Source of the DNA: JANNPJ01 sp965200525
GTDB taxonomy: Bacteria; Actinomycetota; Actinomycetes; Actinomycetales; Kineosporiaceae
DNA length: 64,000 nucleotides
Direction: 5' to 3'
NCBI GenBank assembly: GCA_965200525.1
Contig: OZ241368.1
Span: 2,170,001-2,234,000 of the forward strand
Shown: positions 7,870 to 16,403 of the stretch, piece by piece
Numbering within the stretch: position 1 is the stretch's first letter
Layout: every line of letters begins with the position of its first letter
The notes under the pieces: model-generated
What the model was told of the DNA's origin: nothing
What the model saw: the letters and a program-made list of their open reading frames with translations, nothing else
Database searches by the model: none
Made by a program: the position numbers and the translations under genes

Positions 7870-9927
7870 GTGATCATGGGGATGAAGTGGTGGGAGCTCA
7901 AGAAGTGGTGGGGGCTGCACGCGGGGGCCCGATTCTTCGTCTCCCTGGCCGTGATCTGCCTGGTCCCGGTGATCGCGCTGGGCGCGGTGCTGGCCACCCA
8001 GTACCGGCACGAACTGCGGGACCGGGGCGTGGCCCAGGGCCGGCTGCAGGCCGCCCTGATCTCCCGGGTGATCACCGACACCGAGCTCGAGCAGGCCGAC
8101 CTGGCCGACGGCGTCACCCTCCTCGAGCGCACCCGCCTCGACCGGCTGGCCGACACCGAGGTCGACGGCGGCATCATCACCCGGTTCCGGCTGCGCTCGC
8201 CCAACCTGCACGTGGTCTACAGCTCGGACGGTTCGGGCCTGCGGTTCGGCCCGGCCGACGGTGACAACTCCGGTCTGAACGACGACAGCGCCGCCAACGT
8301 GCTCAGCGCGCTCAAAGGAGCCTCGCCGGCCCTGATCACCCGCCGCGACGGCGAGCCGGTGATCGAGGCCTTCGCCCCGTTGTACAACTTTCGCACCCAC
8401 GCCCTGATCGGCGTCCTGCAGATCGACCTGCCCTACGCCCCGATCGCCGCCCAGCTGACCCGCGGCCTGCACCGGCTGTACCTGAACCTGGCCGCCGGGC
8501 TGATCGCGCTCTACCTCGTGCTCGGCGCCCTGGTCTGGTGGGCCACCGGCGAACTGGCCCGCAGTGCGGCCAAGTTCGAGCACCAGGCCCTGCACGACGC
8601 CCTGACCGACCTGCCCAACCGGGCGCTGTTCGCCGACCGGATCACCCAGACCGCGACCGTGATCGAACGCGGCGGAGGGATCTTCCTCGGGCCGGGACGG
8701 CGCGGTGGCGGTGCGGCGGTGGTGCTGATCGACCTCGACGGGTTCCGGCAGATCAACGACGCCATCGGACCGGTCAACGCCGACCTGCTGCTGACCACGG
8801 TGGCCGAGCGGTTGCGGCGCACGGTGCGCGCGGTGGACACCGTGGCCGGCCTCGGCGGCGACCGGTTCGGGCTGGTCCTGGCCGGGGTCGAGCACCCGGA
8901 CCAGGTCGACGCCGCGGCGGCCCGGATCCGGGAGGCGATCGAGGCCGAGGTCGTCTTCGACGACGTGCCGATCCGGCCCCGGGCCAGCATCGGCCTGGCC
9001 CTGCTGCCCAAGGACGGCACCAAGGCCGACCAGTTGATCGCCCGGGCCGACGTCGCCCTGGACGTGGCCAAGCGCACCCGTGGCGGGCTGGTCTGTTACG
9101 ACGAGGAGCAGAACAACTACAGCCCGGACCGGCTGGCCCTGATCGGCCAGCTCCGCCAGGCGGTCGAGCGCAACGAGCTGGTGCTGCACTACCAGCCCAA
9201 GGTGACCCAGCCGGACGGGCACGTGCACTGCCTGGAGGCGCTGGTGCGCTGGCAGCACCCCAGCCGGGGGCTGCTGCTGCCGGACCACTTCGTGCCGCTG
9301 GCCGAGCAGACCGGCCTGATCGACGACCTGACCCGATGGGTGCTGGTCAACGCGCTCGGCCAGCTCCAGCAGTGGCAGGCGGCCCGGCCCGAGCTCAGCG
9401 TCGCGGTGAACATCTCCGAGCGGACCCTGCTGCACCTGGACCTACCGCAGATGGTGATCGACGCGCTGACCGAGACCGGCGTCGACCCGGGCCGGCTGGT
9501 GCTCGAGGTCGCCGAGCCCGCCCTGGCCGCCTCCCCGGAGCGGGCGGCCCTGATCCTGGGCCATCTGGACGGCGTCGGGGTGCGGCTGAGCCTGGACGAC
9601 TTCGGCCAGGGCTACACCAGCCTGAGCCAGCTGGCCGACCTGCCGCTGGACGAGCTGAAGATCGACAACAGCTTCGTGATGAACATGAACCAGCACCCGG
9701 GCGACGCCGCGATCGTGCGCTCGGTCGTCGACATGGGTCACAACCTCGGGTTGGACGTCGTCGCGGTGGGGGTGGAGTCGGTCGAGACCCTGGACGAGGT
9801 CGTCGCGCTGGGGGCCGACGTCGGCCAGGGCTACTTCTTCAGCCGGCCGCTGCCGGCCGATCAGGTGGTGGCCTGGCTGGACGAGCACGCCGGGGCGGCC
9901 CAGCCCGCCGACGACCAGCCGACCTGA
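7870..9927 (+). CDS. Membrane GGDEF-EAL c-di-GMP protein with degenerate GGDEF
   Basis: 685 aa. Membrane segments at about 18-40 and 203-226 flank an extracellular sensor region with a Cache-like layout. The GGDEF domain (about 238-405) has GGDRF at residue 330, the catalytic Glu replaced by Arg, so cyclase activity is unlikely. An RxxD inhibitory site (RAVD) sits exactly five residues before GGDRF, so c-di-GMP or GTP binding may remain. The EAL domain (about 430-670) keeps LEALVRW, the Asn of VNISER, SLDDFGQGYTSL, LKID and GQGYFFSRPL, so phosphodiesterase activity is expected. GTG 7870 is used; ATG codons follow at residues 3 and 5. Expected role: lowering c-di-GMP in response to an external cue. 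Confidence 0.9.
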   Translation: MIMGMKWWELKKWWGLHAGARFFVSLAVICLVPVIALGAVLATQYRHELRDRGVAQGRLQAALISRVITDTELEQADLADGVTLLERTRLDRLADTEVDGGIITRFRLRSPNLHVVYSSDGSGLRFGPADGDNSGLNDDSAANVLSALKGASPALITRRDGEPVIEAFAPLYNFRTHALIGVLQIDLPYAPIAAQLTRGLHRLYLNLAAGLIALYLVLGALVWWATGELARSAAKFEHQALHDALTDLPNRALFADRITQTATVIERGGGIFLGPGRRGGGAAVVLIDLDGFRQINDAIGPVNADLLLTTVAERLRRTVRAVDTVAGLGGDRFGLVLAGVEHPDQVDAAAARIREAIEAEVVFDDVPIRPRASIGLALLPKDGTKADQLIARADVALDVAKRTRGGLVCYDEEQNNYSPDRLALIGQLRQAVERNELVLHYQPKVTQPDGHVHCLEALVRWQHPSRGLLLPDHFVPLAEQTGLIDDLTRWVLVNALGQLQQWQAARPELSVAVNISERTLLHLDLPQMVIDALTETGVDPGRLVLEVAEPALAASPERAALILGHLDGVGVRLSLDDFGQGYTSLSQLADLPLDELKIDNSFVMNMNQHPGDAAIVRSVVDMGHNLGLDVVAVGVESVETLDEVVALGADVGQGYFFSRPLPADQVVAWLDEHAGAAQPADDQPT

Positions 9928-9929
9928 CC

Positions 9930-9969
9930 GGCGGCCTCGATCAGTTCACGGCGGCCTCGATCAGTTCGC
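9930..9969. repeat. 20-bp tandem duplication at the msrA stop codon
   Basis: Two 20-bp units (9930-9949 and 9950-9969) differ at one base. The msrA stop codon falls inside the second unit, so the end of msrA was copied once downstream of its own stop. Confidence 0.85.
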
Positions 9970-10488
9970 GGTCGCCTCGGCCCGGTGCGGCAGCTTCCAG
10001 TTCGGCCGCGGGAAGTGGCAGGTGTACCCGTTGGGGTACTTGAGCAGGTAGTCCTGGTGCTCGGGCTCGGCCTCCCAGAACGGGCCGGCCGGCGCGACCT
10101 CGGTGACCACCGGGCCCGGCCACAGCCCGGACGCGTCGACGTCGGCGATGGTGTCCTCGGCCACCCGCTTCTGCTCGTCGCTGGTGTAGAAGACGGCCGA
10201 TCGGTAGCTCAGGCCGATGTCGTTGCCCTGCCGGTTCTTCGTGCTCGGGTCGTGTACCTGGAAGAAGAACTCCAGCAGGTCGCGGTAGCTGGTCAGCTCC
10301 GGGTCGAACACCACCTCGAGGGCCTCGGCATGGGTGCCGTGGTCGCGGTAGGTCGCGTTCGGGACGTCACCGCCGCTGTAGCCCACCCGGGTGGACAGCA
10401 CGCCCGGGCGACGGCGGACCAGGTCCTGCATCCCCCAGAAGCATCCGCCGGCCAGGATCGCGGTCTCGGTGGTGCCGCTCATCGTCAT
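9961..10488 (-). CDS. msrA: Peptide-methionine (S)-S-oxide reductase
   Basis: Cytosolic repair enzyme reducing the S epimer of methionine sulfoxide. The catalytic GCFWG motif is at residues 15-19 (Cys16 nucleophile), followed by the family motifs TRVGYSGGDVPNATYRDHGTH-like region, EVVFDPELTSYRDLLEFFF and RSAVFY. 175 aa is normal for the family. ATG 10488 has GAGAGGG just upstream; a second ATG lies two codons in. No msrB is fused or adjacent. Monocistronic by position. Confidence 0.95.
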   Translation of the reverse strand: MTMSGTTETAILAGGCFWGMQDLVRRRPGVLSTRVGYSGGDVPNATYRDHGTHAEALEVVFDPELTSYRDLLEFFFQVHDPSTKNRQGNDIGLSYRSAVFYTSDEQKRVAEDTIADVDASGLWPGPVVTEVAPAGPFWEAEPEHQDYLLKYPNGYTCHFPRPNWKLPHRAEATAN

Positions 10489-10606
10489 TCCGCCCTCTCA
10501 CATCGTCGGACCGCCGGCGGCCTCATCGGCCTCGTTCCGGCCACACGATCAGAAGGAACGATGACCGGGACCGGGTTATGCCCGCCGGGACGCCGGTGGC
10601 CGGCGG

Positions 10607-12463
10607 TCAGCCCTCCGGGGCGGCGGCCCTGGTCAGGCGGTCCAGCCGGGCGTGCAACGACGGCACCCGGTGGGCGTTGCCGTGCAGCCCGACGTAGCGC
10701 TGGCCGAACGCGGCCAGCAGGGCGTCGTCCAGCCGCCGGACCGCGCCCGGCGGGTACCGGTAGTCCATCCGGGCGCTCAGGTCGAGCTCGTTGACCGGGC
10801 GGAGCACGTCGCTGAGCTCGTCCAGCGAGGTGATCCCGAGCTCCAGCAGCAGGCCGGAGATCCAGGCGTAGTGGTCGGTGCGGGACCAGCCGGCGTCGGC
10901 GTACTGGCCGGCCAGGAACGCGGCCAGCTCGCGCGGGTCGATCCGGGGATCGTCGTCCTCGGGCTCGGCGTGCTCGCCCGGGCTGACCCGCAGCCGGTCG
11001 CGGATCTCGGAGAACTCCCGGTCGGCCAGCTCGAGCAGTCCGGCGGCGAGCGTGAACCGGCGGTCGAACTCCCGGGCGTGCTCGTCCGGAACCGTTCCCT
11101 TGTAACGGATGTCGTGCTCGAACTCGGCCCAGGCGTGCTGCAGCACGGTCCGGATCTGCAGCGAGGCGACCCGACCGCGCAACTGGGCGTAGGCCGGCTG
11201 GCTCTCCCGGGCGGCGTCCAGCGCGATCAGCAGATGCCGGCTGGAGTAGCCGAACCGGCCCTGGCTGGCCGTCTCCCGGCCCATGTCCCGGTCGTCCTTG
11301 ACCACCACCTGATCGCTCATCAGATCGGCCACCGCGGTGACGTCGCTCAGCACGTAGGTGATCACCCGCACCCCGATCTGGTCGGTGATGTCGTGCAGCG
11401 GGTCGGCGTACAGCAGCCTGCCGTCGACCCGCCGGGCGGCCTTGCCGGCGAACGACTCGACACTCTTGGTCCGGCCGGTCACGCTCAGGTAGTTGATCCC
11501 GGCCTCGTCCAGGACGGCGGTGACCAGGGCGATGAACCGGGCTCCGGCGTCGATGATCTCGGGTTGCTGGTCGGCGTACTGCCCGACCGCCAAGGTGATC
11601 CGGCCCTCGTCCGGCAGGTCGGCCGGTTCGGCCGGTTCGGTCGGTTCTGCCGGTTCGGTCGGTTCGGCCGGATCGACCAGATCCACCGACGCCGAGGCGC
11701 CGGCCGAGGTTCGAGGCGTCGGGCGCAACCCCTCGGGCAGGGTCGGCGTCACGATGTAGCCGTCCTCGAAGCTGCCGTAGGTGGTGGTCCGCTCCGGCGC
11801 CCGGGTCGCGAACAGCGCCACGTAGGCGCACACCACGGCGTCCACCTGGTCCTCGACCACCCGCAGCTGGCTCTTGCGCTCGGCCTTGGCGACCGCCTCG
11901 ACCAGGTCGGGCCAGCCCGATCCGGGGCCGTCGACCCGGATTGCCGGGTCGGCCGCGGAGAGGCCCTCGACCAGGTCCATCAGCACCTGGAGCTCGGCCC
12001 GCAGGGTGGACCGGTCGCGGCCCGGCTTGTTCTTGTACTTCAGGGTCCGGCCGAGCCGGAACAGGGCCACCGTGGCCGGGTGCGGGTAGACCTCGATCGC
12101 CCGCCGCGACCGGCCCGAGCGCGGGTCCATGTCCAGGCCGAGCCGGCGGCTCAGGGTGGCTCCGCGCGGGGCTCGGCTGAACTCCGGTTTGCCGGTGTTG
12201 GCCGGGTGGGCCCCGGCGTCGAACCGGGCGAAGTCGCGGTTCAGGGCGGCCTCGGCCGGCCGGTTGCCGGTCGGGTTGCGCACGATCAGCGGCGCGTCGA
12301 TCGCGACCAGGCAGTCCCCGGCCACGAACGGCTCCAGCGCCGCCGCGATCTCGTCGTCGGTCTGCACGGTCGAGACGTGCACCAGCAGGCCGCCCCGATC
12401 GAGGACGGCGAGCCCGGTGGGCTTGCGCTCACCCCAGGCGAGGTCGATCCCGACGAAGTGCAC
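10607..12463 (-). CDS. DUF429 (RNase H-fold) - RelA/SpoT synthetase-domain fusion
   Basis: 618-aa two-domain protein. Residues 1-230 match DUF429/COG2410, a predicted RNase H-fold nuclease: GIDLAWGERKPTGLAVL at the N-terminus, LVAIDAPL near 52, EVYPHPATVALF near 130 and the Asp-rich VVEDQVDAVVCAY near 208. A Pro/Glu-rich linker with AEPTEP repeats (about 255-280) leads to a RelA/SpoT synthetase-like domain (about 290-480): GRTKSVES (Arg331, Lys333), DQIGVRVI, GYSSRHL and LQIRTVLQHAWAEFEHDIRYK-type ending. The Glu that normally precedes [IV]QIRT is Ser434, so ordinary (p)ppGpp synthesis may be lost or altered. No HD hydrolase domain. A hairpin abuts the GTG start. Function unknown. Confidence 0.85.
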   Translation of the reverse strand: MHFVGIDLAWGERKPTGLAVLDRGGLLVHVSTVQTDDEIAAALEPFVAGDCLVAIDAPLIVRNPTGNRPAEAALNRDFARFDAGAHPANTGKPEFSRAPRGATLSRRLGLDMDPRSGRSRRAIEVYPHPATVALFRLGRTLKYKNKPGRDRSTLRAELQVLMDLVEGLSAADPAIRVDGPGSGWPDLVEAVAKAERKSQLRVVEDQVDAVVCAYVALFATRAPERTTTYGSFEDGYIVTPTLPEGLRPTPRTSAGASASVDLVDPAEPTEPAEPTEPAEPADLPDEGRITLAVGQYADQQPEIIDAGARFIALVTAVLDEAGINYLSVTGRTKSVESFAGKAARRVDGRLLYADPLHDITDQIGVRVITYVLSDVTAVADLMSDQVVVKDDRDMGRETASQGRFGYSSRHLLIALDAARESQPAYAQLRGRVASLQIRTVLQHAWAEFEHDIRYKGTVPDEHAREFDRRFTLAAGLLELADREFSEIRDRLRVSPGEHAEPEDDDPRIDPRELAAFLAGQYADAGWSRTDHYAWISGLLLELGITSLDELSDVLRPVNELDLSARMDYRYPPGAVRRLDDALLAAFGQRYVGLHGNAHRVPSLHARLDRLTRAAAPEG

Positions 12464-12479
12464 GGGCAGCAGCCTGCCC
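12464..12479 (-). promoter_or_regulatory. Hairpin directly before the GTG of the DUF429-RelA/SpoT gene
   Basis: Perfect 6-bp stem GGGCAG/CTGCCC with a 4-base loop, ending at the base before GTG 12463. The only SD-like bases (AGGGCAGG) lie in its stem, so it could hide the ribosome-binding site. Confidence 0.45.
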
Positions 12480-12523
12480 TAGATCGCGACGGCGTGCGCC
12501 CCCGCCGGCCGGTGTGGCCGGGC

Positions 12524-13276
12524 TCAGTGCCGGCCGAACCCGCTGAGCAGGCCCAGCACCTGGTCGTAGTGGCCGTTGACCTCGGCGAAGCGCAGGAACC
12601 GGACGTTCTCGACCAGGATCTGGACGTCGTCCGGCCGGGTCCGGAGAATCTCCATCACCTCGTCCAGGAACGGCTCCAGCGGCATCGCCTGCTCGCTCTC
12701 GGTCTGGTTCATCAAGTCGGTCCGGACCGCCGGCGGCACCAGCTCCAGCACCTGCACCCCGCTGTCGGCCAGTTGCACCCGCAGGCTCTCGGTCAGCGAG
12801 TGGATCGCCGCCTTGGTCGCGTTGTAGGTCGGGGTCAGCGGCAACGGCACGTAGGCCAGGCCGGAGGACACGTTCAGGATGACGGCGTCGTCCTGACCGG
12901 CCAGGAACGGCGCGAAGGCGGTCACCATCCGGATCGGCCCGAGCAGGTTCGTGGTCACCGTGGCCTCGGCCGCGCTCAGGTGGGCCGGGTCGAGCAGGTC
13001 TTCCGGGAGCATGATGCCGGCGTTGTTGATCAGGACGTTGAGCTGCGGGTAGTCGCGGGTCACGGTGGCCCGGGCGGCGGCGATGGAGGCCGGGTCGGCG
13101 ACGTCGAGCTCGAGGGCCTCGATGCCCGGGTGCTCGGCCACGATCGCGTCCAGCCGGTCGCGCCGCCGGCCGGCCACGATCACCCGGTTGCCGGCCTGAT
13201 GGAATCGCCGGGCCAGGCCCAGGCCGATGCCGGAGGTGCCGCCGGTGATCAGAATGGTGTTGCCAGTGGTCTTCAC
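12524..13276 (-). CDS. SDR-family oxidoreductase (DltE-like)
   Basis: Classical 250-aa short-chain dehydrogenase. TGGTSGIG (residues 11-18) binds the nucleotide and the Arg residues in AGRRRDR suggest NADP preference. NNAGIM near residue 86, the Ser of NVSSG near 140 and YNATKAA near 153 complete the catalytic site. The C-terminal part resembles DltE/YciK-like proteins of unknown substrate. Divergently transcribed from an XRE regulator at 13422 across 145 bp, a common pairing in which the regulator controls the SDR. Confidence 0.88.
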   Translation of the reverse strand: MKTTGNTILITGGTSGIGLGLARRFHQAGNRVIVAGRRRDRLDAIVAEHPGIEALELDVADPASIAAARATVTRDYPQLNVLINNAGIMLPEDLLDPAHLSAAEATVTTNLLGPIRMVTAFAPFLAGQDDAVILNVSSGLAYVPLPLTPTYNATKAAIHSLTESLRVQLADSGVQVLELVPPAVRTDLMNQTESEQAMPLEPFLDEVMEILRTRPDDVQILVENVRFLRFAEVNGHYDQVLGLLSGFGRH

Positions 13277-13409
13277 GGTGTTTCCTCGATCTCGGGTCGG
13301 TCGGTGGTGTCTGCCTCACCATCGATCGCGCCCCGGGACGGCGGTAGAGGAGCGCTTGTCCCTGGATCGGCGGTCCCTGGCTACCGCGGGGCCGGAGCCG
13401 ATACGGGCC

Positions 13410-13415
13410 GATACT
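13410..13415 (+). promoter_or_regulatory. -10 box of a leaderless promoter
   Basis: GATACT, six bases, then ATG 13422; no SD. Supports ATG 13422 as the start of the XRE regulator. Confidence 0.45.
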
Positions 13416-13421
13416 GGATTC

Positions 13422-14282
13422 ATGGACCGCTCAGCCCTGGCCGACTTCCTCCGCCGCCGCCGGGAGACCCTGCAACCGGCGGACGTCGGCCTGCCCCGGG
13501 GGCAGCGGCGGCGGACCAACGGCCTGCGCCGCGAGGAGGTGGCCGCTCTGTCCGGGATGTCCACCGACTACTACGCCCGGCTGGAGCAGCAGCGCGGCCC
13601 GCAACCGTCCGAGCAGATGCTGGCCGCGATCGCCCGCGGCCTGCGGCTCACCCTGGACGAGCGCGACCACTTGTTCCGGCTGTCCGGGCACACCGCCCCG
13701 CCCCGGACCGTGCGCTCCGGCCACGTGGAGCCGGCGTTGATGCGGGTGCTCGACCGGCTGGACGACACCCCGGCCATGGTGCTGTCCGACTTGTCGGAGA
13801 CGCTGGCCCAGAACCGGCCGGCGATGGCCCTGCTCGGCGATCAGACCGGCTACACGGGCCCGGCCCGCAGCGCCGTGTACCGGTGGTTCACCGATCCGGC
13901 CGAGCGGCTGATCTATCCCGAGCCCTACCGCAGCGACCACGGCCGGCTGCAGGTCTCGGGCCTGCGGGCGCTGACCGCCCAGGCCGACTCGCTCAGCCGG
14001 GCCCCGGCCCTGGCCCTGGCCGAGCGGCTCCGGGCGATCAGTGCCGAGTTCGACCAGTTGTGGCAGCAGCACGAGGTCGAGCTGAAATCGGCCCGCCGCA
14101 AGCACCTGAACCACCCCGAGCTCGGCCCGATCGAGCTCGACTGTCAGTTTCTGTACACCGAGAACCGTGGTCAGGCCCTGCTGATCTTCACCGCCGTTCC
14201 CGGCACCGCGGATCACGAAAAGCTCCAGCTGATCTCGGTGATCGGCTCTCAGCAGCTCGCTCCGGCCCGGCCCGGCGACTGA
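13422..14282 (+). CDS. XRE-family regulator with MmyB-like ligand domain
   Basis: 286-aa cytosolic DNA-binding protein. Residues 5-75 form the HTH region (FLRRRRETLQP, GLRREEVAALSGMSTDYYARLEQ), followed by the MmyB-like PAS-fold domain from about residue 105 (PAMVLSDLSETLAQNRPAMALLG, then YRWFTDP). This architecture is typical of actinobacterial regulators that bind a small lipid-like ligand. Divergent from the SDR at 12524-13276, its likely target. The ligand cannot be inferred. Confidence 0.9.
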   Translation: MDRSALADFLRRRRETLQPADVGLPRGQRRRTNGLRREEVAALSGMSTDYYARLEQQRGPQPSEQMLAAIARGLRLTLDERDHLFRLSGHTAPPRTVRSGHVEPALMRVLDRLDDTPAMVLSDLSETLAQNRPAMALLGDQTGYTGPARSAVYRWFTDPAERLIYPEPYRSDHGRLQVSGLRALTAQADSLSRAPALALAERLRAISAEFDQLWQQHEVELKSARRKHLNHPELGPIELDCQFLYTENRGQALLIFTAVPGTADHEKLQLISVIGSQQLAPARPGD

Positions 14283-14385
14283 GGTCGGCCGCGGCGGGCC
14301 GTAATTCGGTTGCCACACGGGCCCGGAATCTGTTCTGCTCGAAGGACCGAACCGAACCCGACCGCCGAGCCCGAGGAGAAAGTCC

Positions 14386-14496
14386 ATGCGCGCAGCGCGC
14401 TTGTCCCCCCAGACGATGCTTTCCGTCAATCTGAAGGACATGACTCGCTGTGCGTACTCTGAACCTGGGAATTCTGGCCCATGTCGACGCCGGTAA
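14386..14496 (+). CDS. Possible leader peptide overlapping the GTPase start
   Basis: A 36-codon ORF starts at ATG 14386 with a well-placed GAGGAGA SD about 7 nt upstream. It runs through the GTG start of the ribosome-protection GTPase (14450) in another frame and stops at TAA 14494-14496. It includes several codons rare in this genome (CTT, AAT, TCT). Translational coupling or attenuation is possible, since drug-inducible ribosome-protection genes are often controlled this way. Alternatively it is a chance ORF. Confidence 0.35.
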   Translation: MRAARLSPQTMLSVNLKDMTRCAYSEPGNSGPCRRR

Positions 14497-16381
14497 GACC
14501 AGCCTGACCGAGCGTCTGCTGCTCGGCGCCGGGGTGATCGACGAGCTCGGCCGGGTCGATCACGGCAACACCCAGACCGACTCGCTCGACCTCGAACGCC
14601 GCCGCGGCATCACGATCAAGTCCGCGGTCGTGTCGTTCGTGATCGACGACGTCACGGTCAATCTGATCGACACCCCCGGCCACCCCGACTTCATCGCCGA
14701 GGTGGAGCGGATCCTGCGGCTGCTCGACGGGGCCGTGCTGGTGGTCTCGGCGGTCGAAGGGGTGCAGGCTCAGACCCGGGTGCTGCTGCGCACCCTGCGG
14801 CGGTTGCGGATCCCGACCCTGATCTTCGTCAACAAGATCGACCGTTCCGGCGCCGACGGCCGGCGGGTGCTGGCCGAGTTGCGCGAGCGGCTGACGCCGG
14901 ACGTCGTCCCCTTGGGATCGGCCCTGAATCAGGGCACCCGGGACGCCGCCTACCGTCCGTTCACCGGCGCGGCCGAGGCCACGGCCCTGGTCGAGGCGCT
15001 GGCCGAGCAGGACGACGCCGTGCTCGCCGCCTACCTCGACGACGGGGCCTCATCCGCGCGGCCGGCCCGGCCCGACCTGCTCGAGCGCCTACGACTCCGG
15101 ACCGCCGACGTCCGGCTGCACCCGGTCTTCTTCGGCTCGGCCATCACCGGCGCTGGGATCCGGGAGCTGACCGCCGGGATCGCCGGCCTGCTGCCGGCTC
15201 GGGAACCCGTGGTCGACGGCCCGGTCTCGGGCACGGTGTTCAAGGTCGAGCGCGGACGGGCGGGTGAGCGGATCGCCTACGTGTACCTGGCCTCCGGCAC
15301 CGTGCGGCTGCGCGACCGGCTGGACGCGGCCGGCGGGGTTCGCCGAAAAGTCACCGCGATCAAGGTCTTCGAGCACGGCCGGGGGCAGGTCCGCCCGAAC
15401 CTTAGTGCCGGCCGGATCGGCCGGCTGTGGGGGCTGGGCGACGTCCGGATCGGCGACTCGCTCGGGGTCGCGCCCGCCGAACCGGCGCGGGTGTTCGCGC
15501 CGCCGTCCCTGGAAACCGTCGTCCGGCCGCAGAACCCGACCCGGCGGGGCCGGCTGCACGCGGCCCTGGCCGAACTGGCCGAGCAGGACCCCTTGATCAA
15601 CCTGCGCCGGGACGACGACCGCGGCGAGATCTCGATCTCGCTCTACGGCGAGGTGCAGAAGGAGGTCATCCAGGCCACGCTGGCCGAGACCTTCGGGATC
15701 GAGGTCTGGTTCGAGGACACCACGACGATCTACGTCGAGCGGCCGGCCGGCCCCGGGCACGCGGTCCGGGTGATCGGGGCCGGCGACAACCCGTTCCTGG
15801 CCACCGTGGGGCTGCGGATCGAGCCGGCCCCGATCGGCAGCGGAAACGGATTCCGGCTCGAGGTGGAGCCGGGCTCGATGCCGGCCTCGTTCTTCACCGC
15901 CGTCTCGCACAGCGTGCACGACACGCTCCGGTCGGGCCGGCACGGCTGGTCGGTGATCGACAGCACGGTCACCATGACCCGGTCGGGCTACTGGGCCCGC
16001 CAGAGCCACGCCCACGGCGTCTTCGACAAGAGCATGTCCAGCACCGCCGGCGACTTCCGGGGGCTGACCGAGGTGGTGCTGCGCCAGGCCCTGGCCACGG
16101 CCGGCACCGTGGTCTGCGAGCCGATTCACCACTTCGAGCTGGATATTCCGGCCGACACGATCGGCGTCGTCCGACCGGTGCTGGCCCGGCTGCGCGCGAT
16201 CCCGGGCGACAGCTCCACGGCCCGGATCGAGGGCGAGATCCCGGCGGCTCAGGTTCACGAGCTGAGCCGCCGGCTACCCGGGCTAACCCGGGGCGAAGGA
16301 GTGCTGGAGTCGGTGTTCGACCACTATCGGCCGGTGCGCGGACCGGCTCCGGTCCGGGCCCGCGGGGGCACGCCGTCCTGA
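14450..16381 (+). CDS. TetM/OtrA-type ribosome-protection GTPase (EF-G-like)
   Basis: 643-aa translational GTPase close in length to Tet(M) and OtrA. G1 AHVDAGKTS (10-18), switch RGITI, G3 DTPGHPDF (about 75) and G4 NKID (about 128) are intact. EF-G-like domains II-V follow, with a domain IV containing RQSHAHGVFDKSMSS. Such proteins bind the ribosome and remove tetracyclines, but many actinobacterial homologues are not proven resistance genes; an EF-G-like role is possible. GTG 14450 is preceded by GAAGGA about 11 nt upstream. A short ORF overlaps the start. Confidence 0.85.
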   Translation: MRTLNLGILAHVDAGKTSLTERLLLGAGVIDELGRVDHGNTQTDSLDLERRRGITIKSAVVSFVIDDVTVNLIDTPGHPDFIAEVERILRLLDGAVLVVSAVEGVQAQTRVLLRTLRRLRIPTLIFVNKIDRSGADGRRVLAELRERLTPDVVPLGSALNQGTRDAAYRPFTGAAEATALVEALAEQDDAVLAAYLDDGASSARPARPDLLERLRLRTADVRLHPVFFGSAITGAGIRELTAGIAGLLPAREPVVDGPVSGTVFKVERGRAGERIAYVYLASGTVRLRDRLDAAGGVRRKVTAIKVFEHGRGQVRPNLSAGRIGRLWGLGDVRIGDSLGVAPAEPARVFAPPSLETVVRPQNPTRRGRLHAALAELAEQDPLINLRRDDDRGEISISLYGEVQKEVIQATLAETFGIEVWFEDTTTIYVERPAGPGHAVRVIGAGDNPFLATVGLRIEPAPIGSGNGFRLEVEPGSMPASFFTAVSHSVHDTLRSGRHGWSVIDSTVTMTRSGYWARQSHAHGVFDKSMSSTAGDFRGLTEVVLRQALATAGTVVCEPIHHFELDIPADTIGVVRPVLARLRAIPGDSSTARIEGEIPAAQVHELSRRLPGLTRGEGVLESVFDHYRPVRGPAPVRARGGTPS

Positions 16382-16403
16382 AAGAACTTGGCACTCAAGA
16401 GGT

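Noticed and set aside
6952..9435. 827-residue open frame on the minus strand opposite the protease and GGDEF-EAL genes
   Set aside because: Low-complexity Gln/Gly/Val/Pro-rich translation without domains, typical of the shadow frame of GC-rich coding DNA.
10652..14434. 1260-residue open frame on the plus strand opposite the DUF429 fusion and SDR
   Set aside because: Spans several real genes of the other strand; composition is a GC-rich shadow.
14450..16381. Tetracycline-resistance gene
   Set aside because: Family membership is clear, but many actinobacterial homologues are not proven resistance proteins, so no resistance is claimed.
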